From: Acidimangrovimonas sediminis
Lineage (GTDB): Bacteria > Pseudomonadota > Alphaproteobacteria > Rhodobacterales > Rhodobacteraceae
Assembly (NCBI RefSeq): GCF_002871005.1
Contig: NZ_PHSN01000001.1
Span: 186,001-250,000, forward strand
Direction: 5' to 3'
DNA length: 64,000 nucleotides
In this document: positions 28,336 through 37,767 of the stretch, in pieces
Layout of the letters: each line of letters opens with the position of its first letter
Position numbering within the stretch: the first letter of the stretch is position 1
Notes under the pieces: generated by a model
Database searches by the model: none
Told to the model about the DNA's origin: nothing
What the model saw: the letters and a program-made list of their open reading frames with translations, nothing else
Translations under genes and position numbers: made by a program

Positions 28336-29664
28336 TCAGCCTTTCGGCAGCGGGCCGTCGCGGAACTCTGCCGCCATGTAGGCGGTGGCGAGGGCGGTGC
28401 GCCGGAAGGCGGGCACCGGAAAGCGCCGTGGCGGGGTGGCGATGAGGTCGGGGATCTGCGGGTTCGCCCCCGCGATCAGCCGCGCGGCCAGGCGTCCGCC
28501 CTGGCTGGCCGGCGCGACGCCGCTGCCATGCCAGCCGAAGGCCGCGTACATCCCCTCTGCGCCCGGGACAGGCCCGACATAGGCGGCCAGCGACCCGGTG
28601 AGACAGACGAACCCCGCCCAGCGGCTTTCCGTCTCGACCCCGCGCCATGCCGGGAACATCGCATCGAAATGCTCCCGCACGCGGACCTGCGTGGCCGCCG
28701 TCGCTGCGGGCGCCGCCGAGGTGCCCCCCCGCATCCCGAACAGGAACCGACCGTCGGGCAGATGGCGGAAGTAGTGCAGCGCGGTGCGGGTGTCGAAGGA
28801 CATGACCGGCGTGGTGAAGCCCTGCGCCTGACGCTCTGCCTCGGTCATCGGCCGCGTCACCATGATCGAGGACAGCGTGGGCAGGTTGCGCCCGCCCAGC
28901 CACGTCGGGATGTCTTCGGACGAATAACCGTTGGTCGCGACCAGGACGGTTCTTGCCGTCACCGAGCCCTCGGGTGTGTCCAGTCGCCACTCCGCGCCCT
29001 GCCGCGCGATATGCAGGACCGGGCTGTCGCCGAAGATCCGCACACCCGACCCGGCGGCGACCTTCGCCAACCCCTCCACATATAGCATCGGATGCAGCGG
29101 AAAGCCGTCGCGCACGACCAGTGCGCCGTGAAATCCGGGGCCCGCCATGCCCTCGGACGCCAGCTGCCCCGGGCCGATCAGCCGTGACTCGGGCTCCGAC
29201 TTCGCCTGTTCGACCAGCGCCTTGAAGGCGGAGGGCGAATGGGCGAGCGAGGCCTCTCCGTCCGGGCCCTGCCGCGCGTCGATGCCGTGTTCGTCGAGGA
29301 AGGCGCCCACCCCCTCGATCGCCTCGACGCCGAAGCGGTGAAAATCACGCGCGCCATCCACGCCCACGCGGCGCACGATCCCCCGATGGCTCAGCTTGGT
29401 CGCGCCAAAGCAGCAGAAGCCTCCGTTCCGCCCCGAGGCGCCCCAGCCCGGCTGCACCGCGTCGACCACAGCCACGTCGATCCCGAACCGGGTGGCCAGC
29501 TCATGCGCGGCCGACAGCCCGGCATAGCCCGCGCCGATCACCGCCACCTCGGCGGTCTGCCCGCCCTCCAGCCGGGGCGCGGGCACAGGAAGGGGGGCCG
29601 AGCGGCGCCAGTGGCTGTCGGGCCAGGCGGTGTCGTAGGCTTCGGGCTCGTAGATCCGTTTCAT
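28336..29664 (-). CDS. FAD-dependent amine oxidase, gamma-glutamylputrescine oxidase-like (PuuB/DAO family)
   Basis: This 442-aa protein begins MKRIYEPEAYDTAWPDSHW and carries the FAD dinucleotide fold VIGAGYAGLSAAHEL near residue 42. GASGRNGGF is typical of the DAO/PuuB/OrdL group, and a late GWHGSGVAPASQGGRL covers the FAD. It is divergent, with 85 bp between starts, from a putrescine-type aminotransferase-agmatinase pair, so a polyamine or gamma-glutamyl-polyamine substrate is likely. The ligase partner (PuuA) is not in this window. Confidence 0.85.
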   Translation of the reverse strand: MKRIYEPEAYDTAWPDSHWRRSAPLPVPAPRLEGGQTAEVAVIGAGYAGLSAAHELATRFGIDVAVVDAVQPGWGASGRNGGFCCFGATKLSHRGIVRRVGVDGARDFHRFGVEAIEGVGAFLDEHGIDARQGPDGEASLAHSPSAFKALVEQAKSEPESRLIGPGQLASEGMAGPGFHGALVVRDGFPLHPMLYVEGLAKVAAGSGVRIFGDSPVLHIARQGAEWRLDTPEGSVTARTVLVATNGYSSEDIPTWLGGRNLPTLSSIMVTRPMTEAERQAQGFTTPVMSFDTRTALHYFRHLPDGRFLFGMRGGTSAAPAATAATQVRVREHFDAMFPAWRGVETESRWAGFVCLTGSLAAYVGPVPGAEGMYAAFGWHGSGVAPASQGGRLAARLIAGANPQIPDLIATPPRRFPVPAFRRTALATAYMAAEFRDGPLPKG

Positions 29665-29749
29665 CGCTCACCTGTGCGAAAAGGAGGGGCTGGCGCCCGG
29701 CCATAGGTCGGCTAAGGTGGCGCGGATTTCAACATCAATGGAGCACCTC

Positions 29750-31141
29750 ATGGTGTCGAACAGCGTCGCCGCCGCGGTCTGGGAAGCCGACCGCGCGCAT
29801 TTCCTGCACCCCTGGACGAATTTCGGTCCTTTCGAGGACAAGGGCTCGATGATCATCGAGCGCGGCGAGGGCTGTTACCTGTGGGATGCGAACGGCGCGA
29901 AGTATTTCGATGCTGTCGGGGGCATGTGGTGCACCAACATCGGGCTGGGCCGCGCCGACATGGCGCAGGCGATCGCGGGCCAGGTGATGAAGCTGGCCTA
30001 TTCCAACACCTTTGTCGACCAGACCAACGCGCCGGCCGCCCTGCTGGCGCAGAAGCTGGCGCAGCTGGCGCCGGGTGATCTGAATCGCGTCCACTTCACC
30101 ACCTCCGGGTCCGCCGCGATCGACACCGCCTATCGGCTGGTGCAGTTCTATCAGAGCTGCCGCGGCAATCCCGACAAGATGCAGGTCGTCGCGCGGGAAC
30201 AATCCTATCACGGCTCCACCTACATCGCCCAATCCATCGGCAAGCGTGACGGCGACCGGGTGGCCCAGTTCCGCTACAAGGAAGACGGCATCCACCACCT
30301 GAGCTGCCCCAATTCCTACCGCGCGCCGGACGGGATGGACGCGTCCGCTTTCTGCGACCACCTCGTCGCGGAATTCGAGGATCTGATCGCGCGCGTCGGT
30401 GCCGACCGCATCGGCGGCTTCTTCGCCGAGCCGATCCAGGCGTCTGGCGGCGTGATCGTCCCACCCGAAGGGTACCTGCCGCGGATGGCCGAAATCTGCC
30501 GCCGCCACGACATCCTGTTCATCGCCGACGAGGTCGTCACCGCCTTCGGCCGCCTCGGCCACTGGTTCGCCTCGATGGATGAATTCGGCATCCAGCCCGA
30601 CGTGATCACCTGCGCCAAGGGGCTGACCTCGGGCTACCTGCCGCTCGGCGCCACCATCTTCTCCGACCGGATCTGGGAGGCAATGGCCGAGGACGGCAGG
30701 CGCTGGTTCACCTCCGGTTTCACCTATTCCGGCCACCCGGTCGCCTGCGCCGCGGCGCTGAAGAACATCGAGATCATCGAGGCCGAGGATATCCTCGGAA
30801 ATGCCCGCCGCGTGGGGGGGCTGTTCGAGACAGCGATGAAGGGGCTTTCCGACCTGCCCATCGTCGGCGACGTCCGCGGCCGCAAGATGATGATCTGTGT
30901 GGAAAACGTGGCCGACAAGGCGACGAAGCGGCTCTTGCCCGAAAGCCTGGGCATCGGCACGCGCATCTCGGACGCCTGCGAGGAGATGGGGCTGATCGTC
31001 CGGCCCATGGGGCACAACAACGTCATGTCGCCGCCCCTCGTGATGACCGGCGACGACGTGGACTTCATCGAGGCCACGCTGCGCCGGGCGATCGTCAAGG
31101 TCACGGACCAGCTAGTGAAAGAAGGCGTGAGGATCGGCTGA
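29750..31141 (+). CDS. Class III aminotransferase, putrescine/polyamine type
   Basis: The 463-aa PLP enzyme belongs to the omega-aminotransferase group (SpuC/YgjG-like). It shows the cofactor-binding FTTSGSAA, DEVVTAFGRLG (aspartate that holds the pyridine ring) and CAKGLTSGYLPLGA with the Schiff-base lysine. GGAG lies six bases before ATG 29750; an in-frame ATG at 29717 lacks a ribosome site. Its stop overlaps the agmatinase start, so putrescine made by SpeB is the likely donor, giving 4-aminobutyraldehyde. Taurine or beta-alanine as donors remain possible. Confidence 0.88.
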   Translation: MVSNSVAAAVWEADRAHFLHPWTNFGPFEDKGSMIIERGEGCYLWDANGAKYFDAVGGMWCTNIGLGRADMAQAIAGQVMKLAYSNTFVDQTNAPAALLAQKLAQLAPGDLNRVHFTTSGSAAIDTAYRLVQFYQSCRGNPDKMQVVAREQSYHGSTYIAQSIGKRDGDRVAQFRYKEDGIHHLSCPNSYRAPDGMDASAFCDHLVAEFEDLIARVGADRIGGFFAEPIQASGGVIVPPEGYLPRMAEICRRHDILFIADEVVTAFGRLGHWFASMDEFGIQPDVITCAKGLTSGYLPLGATIFSDRIWEAMAEDGRRWFTSGFTYSGHPVACAAALKNIEIIEAEDILGNARRVGGLFETAMKGLSDLPIVGDVRGRKMMICVENVADKATKRLLPESLGIGTRISDACEEMGLIVRPMGHNNVMSPPLVMTGDDVDFIEATLRRAIVKVTDQLVKEGVRIG

Positions 31142-32103
31142 TGGCACTGGAAGATGCGAAGACGCAGGTCGATACGGCCTTCACCCGGTCCGACCTCAAG
31201 GGGCTGGCGTTCGAGAACGCCTTCGGTGGCGCGCCCTCGTTCCTGCGGCGGAAATATTCCAAGGATCTCGCCGGGGTGGACCTGGCGATCACCGGCGTGC
31301 CCTTCGACCAGGCGGTGACGCACCGCCCCGGCACCCGCTTCGGCCCCCGGGCGATCCGCGAGGCGTCGGCCCTGCAACCCTACGATCCGCCCTATGGCTG
31401 GGGCTTTTCCCCGCTCGAGGAGCTGGCGATCGTCGATTACGGCGATCTGGCCTTCGACTATGCCAAGGTGTCGGACTTCCCCGACACCCTGACCGCGCAT
31501 ATCCGCGGCATCCTGGCCGAGGGCGCGGGGAGCGTCACACTCGGTGGCGACCATTACATCAGCTACCCGATCCTGAAGGCCTATGCCGAAAAGTTCGGGC
31601 CGATCTCGCTGATCCATTTCGATGCGCATTCCGACACCTGGCCGGATGACGACCTCAGCCGTATCGACCACGGCACGATGTTCTACAAGGCGGTGAAGAC
31701 CGGGCTGATCGACCCCGCCCGCTCGGTCCAGATCGGCATCCGCACCCATAACGACGACACCCTCGGGATCAACATCATCGACGCGCCCGAGGTGCACGAG
31801 ACGGGCCCGAAGGCCGTGGCCGCCAAGGTGCGCGAGATCGTGGGGGACAGCCCCTGCTACCTGACCTTCGACATCGACGCGCTGGATCCGGCCTTCGCGC
31901 CCGGTACCGGCACGCCGGTCTGGGGCGGCCTGACCTCGGCCCAGGCGGCGGCGATGCTGCGTGGCCTTGCGGGGATCGACCTCAAGGGCGGCGACGTGGT
32001 CGAGGTCTCGCCTCCCTTCGACACGACAGGTGCCACCGCGATCATGGGCGCGCATGTGGCGACCGAACTGATCTGCCTCTACGGCTGGACGCGGCGGGGA
32101 TGA
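31141..32103 (+). CDS. speB: Agmatinase
   Basis: Agmatinase hydrolyses agmatine to putrescine and urea with two Mn ions. The 320-aa protein has all ureohydrolase metal motifs: GGDH (135-138), DAHSD (161-165) and FDIDALDP (243-250). The DHGTMFYKAVKTGLIDP and PAFAPGTGTPV stretches are close to E. coli SpeB, favouring agmatine over guanidinobutyrate. The start overlaps the aminotransferase stop (TGATG). DUF1499 follows 4 bp downstream. Confidence 0.92.
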   Translation: MALEDAKTQVDTAFTRSDLKGLAFENAFGGAPSFLRRKYSKDLAGVDLAITGVPFDQAVTHRPGTRFGPRAIREASALQPYDPPYGWGFSPLEELAIVDYGDLAFDYAKVSDFPDTLTAHIRGILAEGAGSVTLGGDHYISYPILKAYAEKFGPISLIHFDAHSDTWPDDDLSRIDHGTMFYKAVKTGLIDPARSVQIGIRTHNDDTLGINIIDAPEVHETGPKAVAAKVREIVGDSPCYLTFDIDALDPAFAPGTGTPVWGGLTSAQAAAMLRGLAGIDLKGGDVVEVSPPFDTTGATAIMGAHVATELICLYGWTRRG

Positions 32104-32107
32104 CCGG

Positions 32108-32563
32108 ATGCTGCGCTGGTTCGCGACCCTCCTGATCCTCGTGGTGGCCTTCGCCGCCGCCTGGGTCAGGTTCTCGCCCAACCCGCCCCGCGCCTGGGCC
32201 GTGGATCCGCTGGTCGCGGGCCGGCCCCACCAGCCCAATGGCTGGCTGATCCGCCCCGAGGGCGGCGATATGGCCGCCCCGGTCTACCGGATCCCCGCGC
32301 CGGAGCTTGCCACGCGCCTCGAGGAGGTGGCCCTCGCCACCCCGCGCACCCGCCTGATCGCGGGCTCGGCCGCAAGCGGCCAGATGACCTTCCTCACCCG
32401 TTCGCTCATATGGGGCTTCCCGGATTTCACCTCGGTCAAGGTCCTCCCCCTCGGCGAGGCCAGCACCTTCGCCGCCTACGCCCGCGCTCGCTTCGGACGC
32501 TCCGACTTCGGCGTCAACAAGGCGCGCTTGCTGCACTGGCTCGCCGAGCTTTCGGCTCCCTGA
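32108..32563 (+). CDS. DUF1499 family protein
   Basis: This 151-aa protein has an N-terminal membrane anchor or signal ([19 protein letters not shown]). The DUF1499 core includes [32 protein letters not shown] and a C-terminal [17 protein letters not shown]. The family is widespread in Alphaproteobacteria and uncharacterised. It begins 4 bp after speB and is probably on the same transcript, though nothing links it to polyamines. Confidence 0.88.
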   Translation: MLRWFATLLILVVAFAAAWVRFSPNPPRAWAVDPLVAGRPHQPNGWLIRPEGGDMAAPVYRIPAPELATRLEEVALATPRTRLIAGSAASGQMTFLTRSLIWGFPDFTSVKVLPLGEASTFAAYARARFGRSDFGVNKARLLHWLAELSAP

Positions 32564-32637
32564 CCTCGCCGCGTGGGGGGGCGTCGAGGTGGTCTGCGTA
32601 TTTGCGGAACAATGAAAGGGGAGAGGCGGGCCCCACC

Positions 32638-32684
32638 CTTCTTCTGAGCGGAAATATCTCGGGGGTGCAGGGGGCAGCGCCCCC
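32638..32684 (+). repeat. Dispersed CTTCTTCTGAGCGG/hairpin repeat
   Basis: A near-consensus copy: CTTCTTCTGAGCGG, AAATATCTC, then GGGGGCAGCGCCCCC. It starts 74 bp after the DUF1499 gene and ends 55 bp before prfA, nearly identical to the copy after ruvA. Confidence 0.85.
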
Positions 32685-32739
32685 GCCGCCGCACTCCCCG
32701 CTCTTGACCAAGCGGTTCAATAGCGCCACAGACCGACCC

Positions 32740-33795
32740 ATGGTTCCGATGGACAAACTCGCCCAGATCACGCAGCGCTTCGAGTTCCTCGAGGCGAAGC
32801 TGTCTGCCGGCGCGCCGCCTTCAGAGATCGCCGCACTCTCGCGTGAATATTCCGAACTGAAGCCGGTTGTCGTGCAGATCGCCGCCTACCGCCAGGCGCG
32901 GGACGACTACGACGAGGCCGAGGCGATGCTGTCGGATCCAGAGATGCGGTCTCTGGCCGAGGAGGAGCTGCCCCGCCTCAAGGCCCGCATCCCCGAGATG
33001 GAACAGGCCCTGCGGCTGGCGCTCCTGCCCAGGGACGCGGCCGACGCCCGCCCCGCGATCCTCGAGATCCGCCCCGGCACCGGCGGAGAGGAGGCTGCGC
33101 TCTTTGCGGGGGATCTTCTGCGTATGTACCAGCGCTATGCCGAGGCGCAGGGCTGGAAGGTGCAGATCCTGGAGGAGACCGAGACCGAGCTTGGCGGCAT
33201 CAAGGAGGTGACGGCCCTCATCTCCGGCGAGGGGGTGTTCTCGCGGCTGAAGTACGAATCGGGTGTCCACCGGGTGCAGCGTGTGCCAGAGACCGAGGCG
33301 GGGGGGCGCATCCACACCTCGGCCGCCACGGTCGCCGTCCTGCCCGAGGCCGAGGAGGTCGACATCGACATCCCCTCCGGCGATATCCGCATCGATACGA
33401 TGCGCGCCAGCGGGGCAGGGGGGCAGCACGTCAACACCACCGATTCGGCGGTGCGGATCACCCATATCCCCACCGGGATCGTCGTGACCTCGTCGGAGAA
33501 ATCGCAGCACCAGAACCGCGCCATCGCCATGCAGGTGCTGCGTGCCCGCCTTTACGACATGGAGCGTGCCCGCGCTGATGCCGAGCGCGCCGCCAGCCGC
33601 AAGAGCCAGGTCGGCTCGGGCGATCGGTCGGAACGGATTCGCACCTACAACTTCCCGCAGGGCCGGATGACCGACCACCGCATCAATTTGACGCTCTATC
33701 GCCTCGATCAGGTGATGCAGGGCGACCTGACCGAGGTGATCGACGCGCTGATCGCCGATGACCAGGCCCGAAAGCTTGCCGAGATGGAAGGGTGA
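32740..33795 (+). CDS. prfA: Peptide chain release factor 1
   Basis: RF1 terminates translation at UAA/UAG. The 351-aa length is normal. The GGQ catalytic tripeptide (227-229) lies in [18 protein letters not shown], and the domain-2 codon-reading region lies around [11 protein letters not shown] to [14 protein letters not shown] 32740 ([10 protein letters not shown]) fits rhodobacterial homologs; ATG 32749 is possible and neither has a strong ribosome site. prmC follows with a GTGA overlap, so the substrate and its modifying enzyme are coupled. Confidence 0.96.
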   Translation: MVPMDKLAQITQRFEFLEAKLSAGAPPSEIAALSREYSELKPVVVQIAAYRQARDDYDEAEAMLSDPEMRSLAEEELPRLKARIPEMEQALRLALLPRDAADARPAILEIRPGTGGEEAALFAGDLLRMYQRYAEAQGWKVQILEETETELGGIKEVTALISGEGVFSRLKYESGVHRVQRVPETEAGGRIHTSAATVAVLPEAEEVDIDIPSGDIRIDTMRASGAGGQHVNTTDSAVRITHIPTGIVVTSSEKSQHQNRAIAMQVLRARLYDMERARADAERAASRKSQVGSGDRSERIRTYNFPQGRMTDHRINLTLYRLDQVMQGDLTEVIDALIADDQARKLAEMEG

Positions 33796-34679
33796 CTGGT
33801 CCCCACGACACTGGTCCCCGCGAGACTGGCCGTCGCGAGACCGGGCGGCAGACCGCGGACGCGGCGTTGCGCGCGGCGATCCCCCGGCTGGCCGAGGTCG
33901 GGGTGGACGACCCGGCCCGCGACGCGCGGCGGCTTCTGGCCCATGCGATGGACATCGCCCCCGACCGGCTGACCCTGCACCTTCCCGACCCGCTGTCGCC
34001 GCAATCGGCCGCGCGGTTCGACCTGCTGCTGGAGGCCCGCAGCGCGCGCCAGCCGGTCAGCCAGATCCTCGGGTTGCGCGCCTTCTGGGGCCGCGATTTC
34101 CGCGTCACCTCCGATGTGCTCGACCCGCGCCCCGAGACCGAGACGTTGGTGGCCGAGGCGCTTTCATCCCGTTTCGCGCGGGTTCTCGACCTTGGCACCG
34201 GGTCCGGGGCCATCCTGTTGACATTGCTTGCGGAAATGCCTGGAGCCACGGGCCTCGGGACGGATCTTTCCGACCCGGCGCTGGCCGTGGCGCGCGACAA
34301 TGCCGAGCGTCTGGGCCTGGCGGAGCGCGCCGCCTTCCGGAGGGCCGACTGGTTTGATGGAATCGAGGGGGCATTCGACCTGATCGTCTCGAACCCGCCC
34401 TACATCAGCGATGCCGAGATGGACGATCTCGCCCCCGAGGTGCGCGAGTGGGAGCCCTGGCTGGCCTTGACCCCCGGCGGGGACGGGCTAGATCCCTATC
34501 GACGGATTGCCCGGGATGCCCCCCGTGCCCTTGCCCCCGGCGGGCGGCTGATCGTCGAGATCGGCCCAAGCCAGGGCGAAGCGGTCGCGGGGCTTTTCAG
34601 CAATGCAGGGCTTGGCCCGGTGACGATCCGCCCCGACTTCGACGGGCGCGACCGCGTGGTGATGGCCGAACGGCCCTGA
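33792..34679 (+). CDS. prmC: Release factor N5-glutamine methyltransferase
   Basis: PrmC methylates the glutamine of the release-factor GGQ motif. The 295-aa protein has the helical N-domain, the SAM-binding motif [13 protein letters not shown] and the catalytic NPPY (SNPPYIS). GTG 33792 overlaps the prfA stop. The first 20 residues are a repetitive TGPxE/TGRxE run encoded by a 15-bp tandem repeat and do not resemble the family, so initiation could be further downstream. Confidence 0.95.
   Translation: MTGPHDTGPRETGRRETGRQTADAALRAAIPRLAEVGVDDPARDARRLLAHAMDIAPDRLTLHLPDPLSPQSAARFDLLLEARSARQPVSQILGLRAFWGRDFRVTSDVLDPRPETETLVAEALSSRFARVLDLGTGSGAILLTLLAEMPGATGLGTDLSDPALAVARDNAERLGLAERAAFRRADWFDGIEGAFDLIVSNPPYISDAEMDDLAPEVREWEPWLALTPGGDGLDPYRRIARDAPRALAPGGRLIVEIGPSQGEAVAGLFSNAGLGPVTIRPDFDGRDRVVMAERP
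33795..33851 (+). repeat. 15-bp tandem repeat at the 5' end of prmC
   Basis: About 3.8 imperfect units of ACTGGTCCCCxCGAx encode [19 protein letters not shown]. The unit length is a multiple of three, so copy-number change would keep the frame. Confidence 0.75.
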
Positions 34680-34747
34680 AACCCGCGGAAACCGCGTCAC
34701 AGGCGGCAGCGAAAGGCACGGAAACCTGCCGAAACGGCACTTTCCGC

Positions 34748-34776
34748 TTGCCCTGTCCGCATTGTCATGCTTACTC
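34748..34776 (+). promoter_or_regulatory. Weak candidate promoter for the DUF4167 gene
   Basis: TTGCCC (34748-34753), 17 bp, TTACTC (34771-34776) in the 236-bp gap after prmC. The -10 is poor and the leader would be about 130 nt. Confidence 0.25.
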
Positions 34777-34915
34777 GGGGGCACGGTACGCGGGCGGACG
34801 CATTGCGCTTCCCCCCGGCCGGCAAGCCCAAAAGCCGGACCACTTCGCGAGAGGCGCCTGTGAGAGGCAGCGCAAGGTTCGGGCAAAGCCCTGCAAGGCA
34901 GGAAACAAAACAGTT

Positions 34916-35734
34916 ATGAGATCAAGCAAATCCCGTTCGCGTTCCAAGTCGAACCGCCCGCGCTCGATGGGCAACATCGTCAATCGGGTCTTCGATTCCT
35001 CGGGCCCCGAGGGCAAGGTCCGCGGCACGCCGCAGCAGATCATCGAGAAGTACCAGATTCTCGCCCGTGACGCGCAGCTCTCCAACGACCGCGTGGCCGA
35101 GCAGAACTTTCTCCAGCACGCCGAACACTACGCCCGCATGCTGAGCGAGGCGCAGCGCGAGATGGCGCGCGACCAGGAGAACCGCCGCGACCAGCAGGAC
35201 GGCAACCAGAACGGTGGCCAGAACAACGGTCAGGGCGGGGGCAACCAGAACAACGCCCAGAACAACAACAACGTCCAGGGTGGCGGCCAGGGCAGCAACC
35301 AGAATGGCGGCAACCGCCGTGACCGTGACCAGAACCGCGACGGTGATCGTGGTGGTGCCCAGAGCGGCGCCCAGGGCGGATCGCAGGGCGCTGCCCAGGC
35401 TGGCGACGTGATGGACGTCTCCGAGGGCGACAGCAACCTCGTCGATACCCCGGAAGAGCGCAAGTCGCGCCGCCCGGTGTTCCGTACCGAGGATGCCCCG
35501 GCTGCCGATGCGGCGCCTGCCGCCGCGGCGGAGGCCGCCCCGGAACAGCCCGCCGCCGAGGCGGAGGAGAAGCCTGCCAAGCCGCGCCGCCCCCGTGCGC
35601 CGCGCAAGCCGCGCAAGACCGCCGAAGGCGAGACCGCGGCCAAGCCCGGCAGCAAGAAGGCCAGCGGCGAAAGCGGCGCAAAGGCCGAAGGCGGCGACAG
35701 CCAGCCGGCGGAGCAATCCCCCGCCGCCGAATAG
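34916..35734 (+). CDS. DUF4167 protein with low-complexity Asn/Gln/Gly tail
   Basis: The 272-aa protein opens with a basic serine/arginine stretch (MRSSKSRSRSKSNRPRS), then the DUF4167 core (GNIVNRVFDSSGPEGKVRGTPQQIIEKYQ to QHAEHYARML, about residues 18-82). A long disordered region follows: Asn/Gln/Gly-rich (about 98-140), then Ala/Glu/Lys/Pro-rich to the end. ATG 34916 follows AGGAAA. The family is alphaproteobacterial and uncharacterised. Composition suggests RNA binding or condensate formation, and the neighbours (prfA, prmC, rsmA) act in translation, but both points are inference. Confidence 0.85.
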   Translation: MRSSKSRSRSKSNRPRSMGNIVNRVFDSSGPEGKVRGTPQQIIEKYQILARDAQLSNDRVAEQNFLQHAEHYARMLSEAQREMARDQENRRDQQDGNQNGGQNNGQGGGNQNNAQNNNNVQGGGQGSNQNGGNRRDRDQNRDGDRGGAQSGAQGGSQGAAQAGDVMDVSEGDSNLVDTPEERKSRRPVFRTEDAPAADAAPAAAAEAAPEQPAAEAEEKPAKPRRPRAPRKPRKTAEGETAAKPGSKKASGESGAKAEGGDSQPAEQSPAAE

Positions 35735-35795
35735 GCGCAGGCCGTTCCCAAAGCCGATCCAGACCTGGCGGGCGCCCTTGCGGGGCGGTCGCCGG

Positions 35796-36644
35796 TCAGA
35801 CTTGGGCGTGGGCAAGCTCCCGCGCCAAGGCGCAGAATCCTTCCAGCGGGATCTCCTCGGCCCGGGCGGTGGGCTTCAGCCCGGCAGCCTCGATCCGCGC
35901 CTCGATATCCGGGGCAAGGCCGCGCAGGCTTGATCGCAGCATCTTGCGCCGTTGGTTGAACGCCGCCGCCGTCAGACGCGACAGGATCGCCCCGTCGGCA
36001 GGATAGCGCGGCGCGTCGAGCCGGGTGATATGCACCACGGAGGAGGACACCTTGGGCGGCGGGGTGAAGGCCTCGGGCGGGAGCTGCATGACGATCCGCG
36101 CCTCGGCCCGCCACTGCACCATCAGCGCCAGCCGCCCGTAGGCCTTTGAGCCGGGCTTCGCCACGATTCGCTCGGCCACTTCGCGCTGGAACATCAGCGT
36201 CAGGCTTTCCCAGAACGGAGGCCATTCCGCGGGCGTCATCCAGCGGATCAGCAGTTCCGTTCCCACGTTGTAGGGCAGGTTCGCGACCACCCGGACCGGC
36301 GGCGCCAGATGCGCCAGGGGGTCGATCTGCAGCGCGTCGCCGTTCACCACCTCGAGCCGGCCGGCATAGGCCGCGCCCACTTCGGCCAGCGCGGCCATGC
36401 AACGGGTGTCCTTCTCGATCGCCAGTACCTTGCGCGCCCCTTCGGCCAGCAGCCCGCGGGTGAGGCCCCCGGGCCCGGGTCCGACCTCGAGCACATCGCA
36501 GCCGGACAGATCCCCTGCCTGCCGCGCGATCTTGGCGGTCAGGTTGAGATCCAGCAGGAAGTTCTGCCCCAGCTGCTTGCGCGCGCTCAGTCCATGGGTC
36601 GCGATCACCTCGCGCAGGGGGGGAAGTCCGTCGATCGTGCTCAC
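35796..36644 (-). CDS. rsmA: 16S rRNA adenine(1518/1519) dimethyltransferase RsmA
   Basis: RsmA (KsgA) dimethylates two adenosines at the 3' end of 16S rRNA. The 282-aa protein has QLGQNFLLD, the SAM motif [12 protein letters not shown] and the catalytic NLPYNV. GTG 36644 follows AAAGGA. It is the last gene of the lptF-lptG-lptD-surA-pdxA-rsmA series; an inverted repeat pair separates it from pdxA. Confidence 0.95.
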   Translation of the reverse strand: MSTIDGLPPLREVIATHGLSARKQLGQNFLLDLNLTAKIARQAGDLSGCDVLEVGPGPGGLTRGLLAEGARKVLAIEKDTRCMAALAEVGAAYAGRLEVVNGDALQIDPLAHLAPPVRVVANLPYNVGTELLIRWMTPAEWPPFWESLTLMFQREVAERIVAKPGSKAYGRLALMVQWRAEARIVMQLPPEAFTPPPKVSSSVVHITRLDAPRYPADGAILSRLTAAAFNQRRKMLRSSLRGLAPDIEARIEAAGLKPTARAEEIPLEGFCALARELAHAQV

Positions 36645-36663
36645 GCAAGTCCTTTCCTGCGAA

Positions 36664-36779
36664 GGGGGGCGCTGCCCCCCTTTACCCCCCGGGATATTTG
36701 AGAGCAGAAAGTGGGGAGGACCGTCATCTTCTTTCTGCTCGGAAATATCCCACGGGGGTCCGGGGGTGTGAAACCCCCG
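36664..36779. repeat. Inverted pair of the dispersed repeat between rsmA and pdxA
   Basis: A minus-oriented copy (36664-36710, outer hairpin GGGGGGCGCTGCCCCCC) faces a plus-oriented copy (36729-36779, outer hairpin GGGGGTGTGAAACCCCC). The arms here are the variant CTTTCTGCTC rather than CTTCTTCTGAG, and both copies share the variant. It occupies nearly the whole pdxA-rsmA gap. Confidence 0.8.
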
Positions 36780-36782
36780 GTT

Positions 36783-37757
36783 CTATCCTCTCAGCCGGGC
36801 TATTTCGTCCGCCATCTTCAGCGCGGCGATCAGGCTGGCGGGGTCGGCCACGCCAGTGCCCGCGATGTCGTAGGCGGTGCCGTGGTCGGGCGAGGTGCGG
36901 ATGAAGGGCAGGCCCAGCGTCACGTTCACCCCGCCGGCGAAGTCGATCGTCTTGATCGGGATCAGCGCTTGGTCGTGGTACATGCAGACCGCAGCGTCGT
37001 AGCCCGCCCGGGCGCGCGCGTGGAACATCGTGTCGGCGGGCAGAGGCCCCTGCAGGGCGAGGCCCTCGGCGCGCAGCTCGTCCAGGAGCGGGCGGATCAT
37101 CGCGATCTCCTCACCGCCCATGGCGCCGCCTTCGCCGGCATGGGGGTTGAGGCCGGCGATCGCGATCCGGGGCGCGGGGATGCCGAAATCGTGGATCAGT
37201 GCGGTATGGGTGATGCGGATCGTATCGCTCAGCAGCCGCGCGGTCAGCGCCGCCGGCACTTCCGCGAGCGCGATGTGGATGGTGGCGGGGACAACACGCA
37301 GCTCGGGGCAGGCGAGCATCATCACCACCTGCCGGACCCCGGCGAGCGCAGCGAGGAATTCTGTATGGCCGGGAAAGGCGAAGCCCGCGCCGTCCTTCAG
37401 CGCCTTCTTGTGGATCGGTGCGGTGCAGACCGCACGGGCACGCCCTGCCTGGGTCAGCCGCACCGCGGTTTCGATCGCGGCCACGACGCCCGCCGCATTG
37501 GCGGGGTCGGGGTCGCCTGGGCGGGCGGGGGCGGCGAAATCCTGGCGCCAGACAGGCAGGGCCGAGCCCGCCACCTGGATGGCCTCGGCCGGGTTGGTCA
37601 CCTCGCGGTGGGGGGTGCCCCGGGGCAGGTGGCGCGGATCACCGATCCAGAGGAACGGCAGGCGCGCGCCCAGTTGCGCCCAGGCCTTGGCGGCGACCTC
37701 GGGGCCGATGCCCGAGGGGTCGCCGCAGCTCAGCGCGATCGGCGGGACGTCTGCCAT
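36783..37757 (-). CDS. pdxA: 4-hydroxythreonine-4-phosphate dehydrogenase
   Basis: PdxA works in pyridoxal-phosphate synthesis. The 324-aa protein has the opening PPIALSCGDPSGIGPEV, metal histidines in FPGHTEFL, NPHAGEGG and MYHDQALIPIK, and SPDHGTAYDIAGTG near the C terminus. It starts 10 bp after surA, following the conserved surA-pdxA-rsmA order. Confidence 0.96.
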   Translation of the reverse strand: MADVPPIALSCGDPSGIGPEVAAKAWAQLGARLPFLWIGDPRHLPRGTPHREVTNPAEAIQVAGSALPVWRQDFAAPARPGDPDPANAAGVVAAIETAVRLTQAGRARAVCTAPIHKKALKDGAGFAFPGHTEFLAALAGVRQVVMMLACPELRVVPATIHIALAEVPAALTARLLSDTIRITHTALIHDFGIPAPRIAIAGLNPHAGEGGAMGGEEIAMIRPLLDELRAEGLALQGPLPADTMFHARARAGYDAAVCMYHDQALIPIKTIDFAGGVNVTLGLPFIRTSPDHGTAYDIAGTGVADPASLIAALKMADEIARLRG

Positions 37758-37767
37758 CGCACCGCCC

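Noticed and set aside
26903-28990. 695-codon minus-strand frame opposite the M20 hydrolase
   Set aside because: The plus-strand gene has intact metal motifs; the opposite frame has no recognisable domain and runs into the FAD oxidase gene in another frame.
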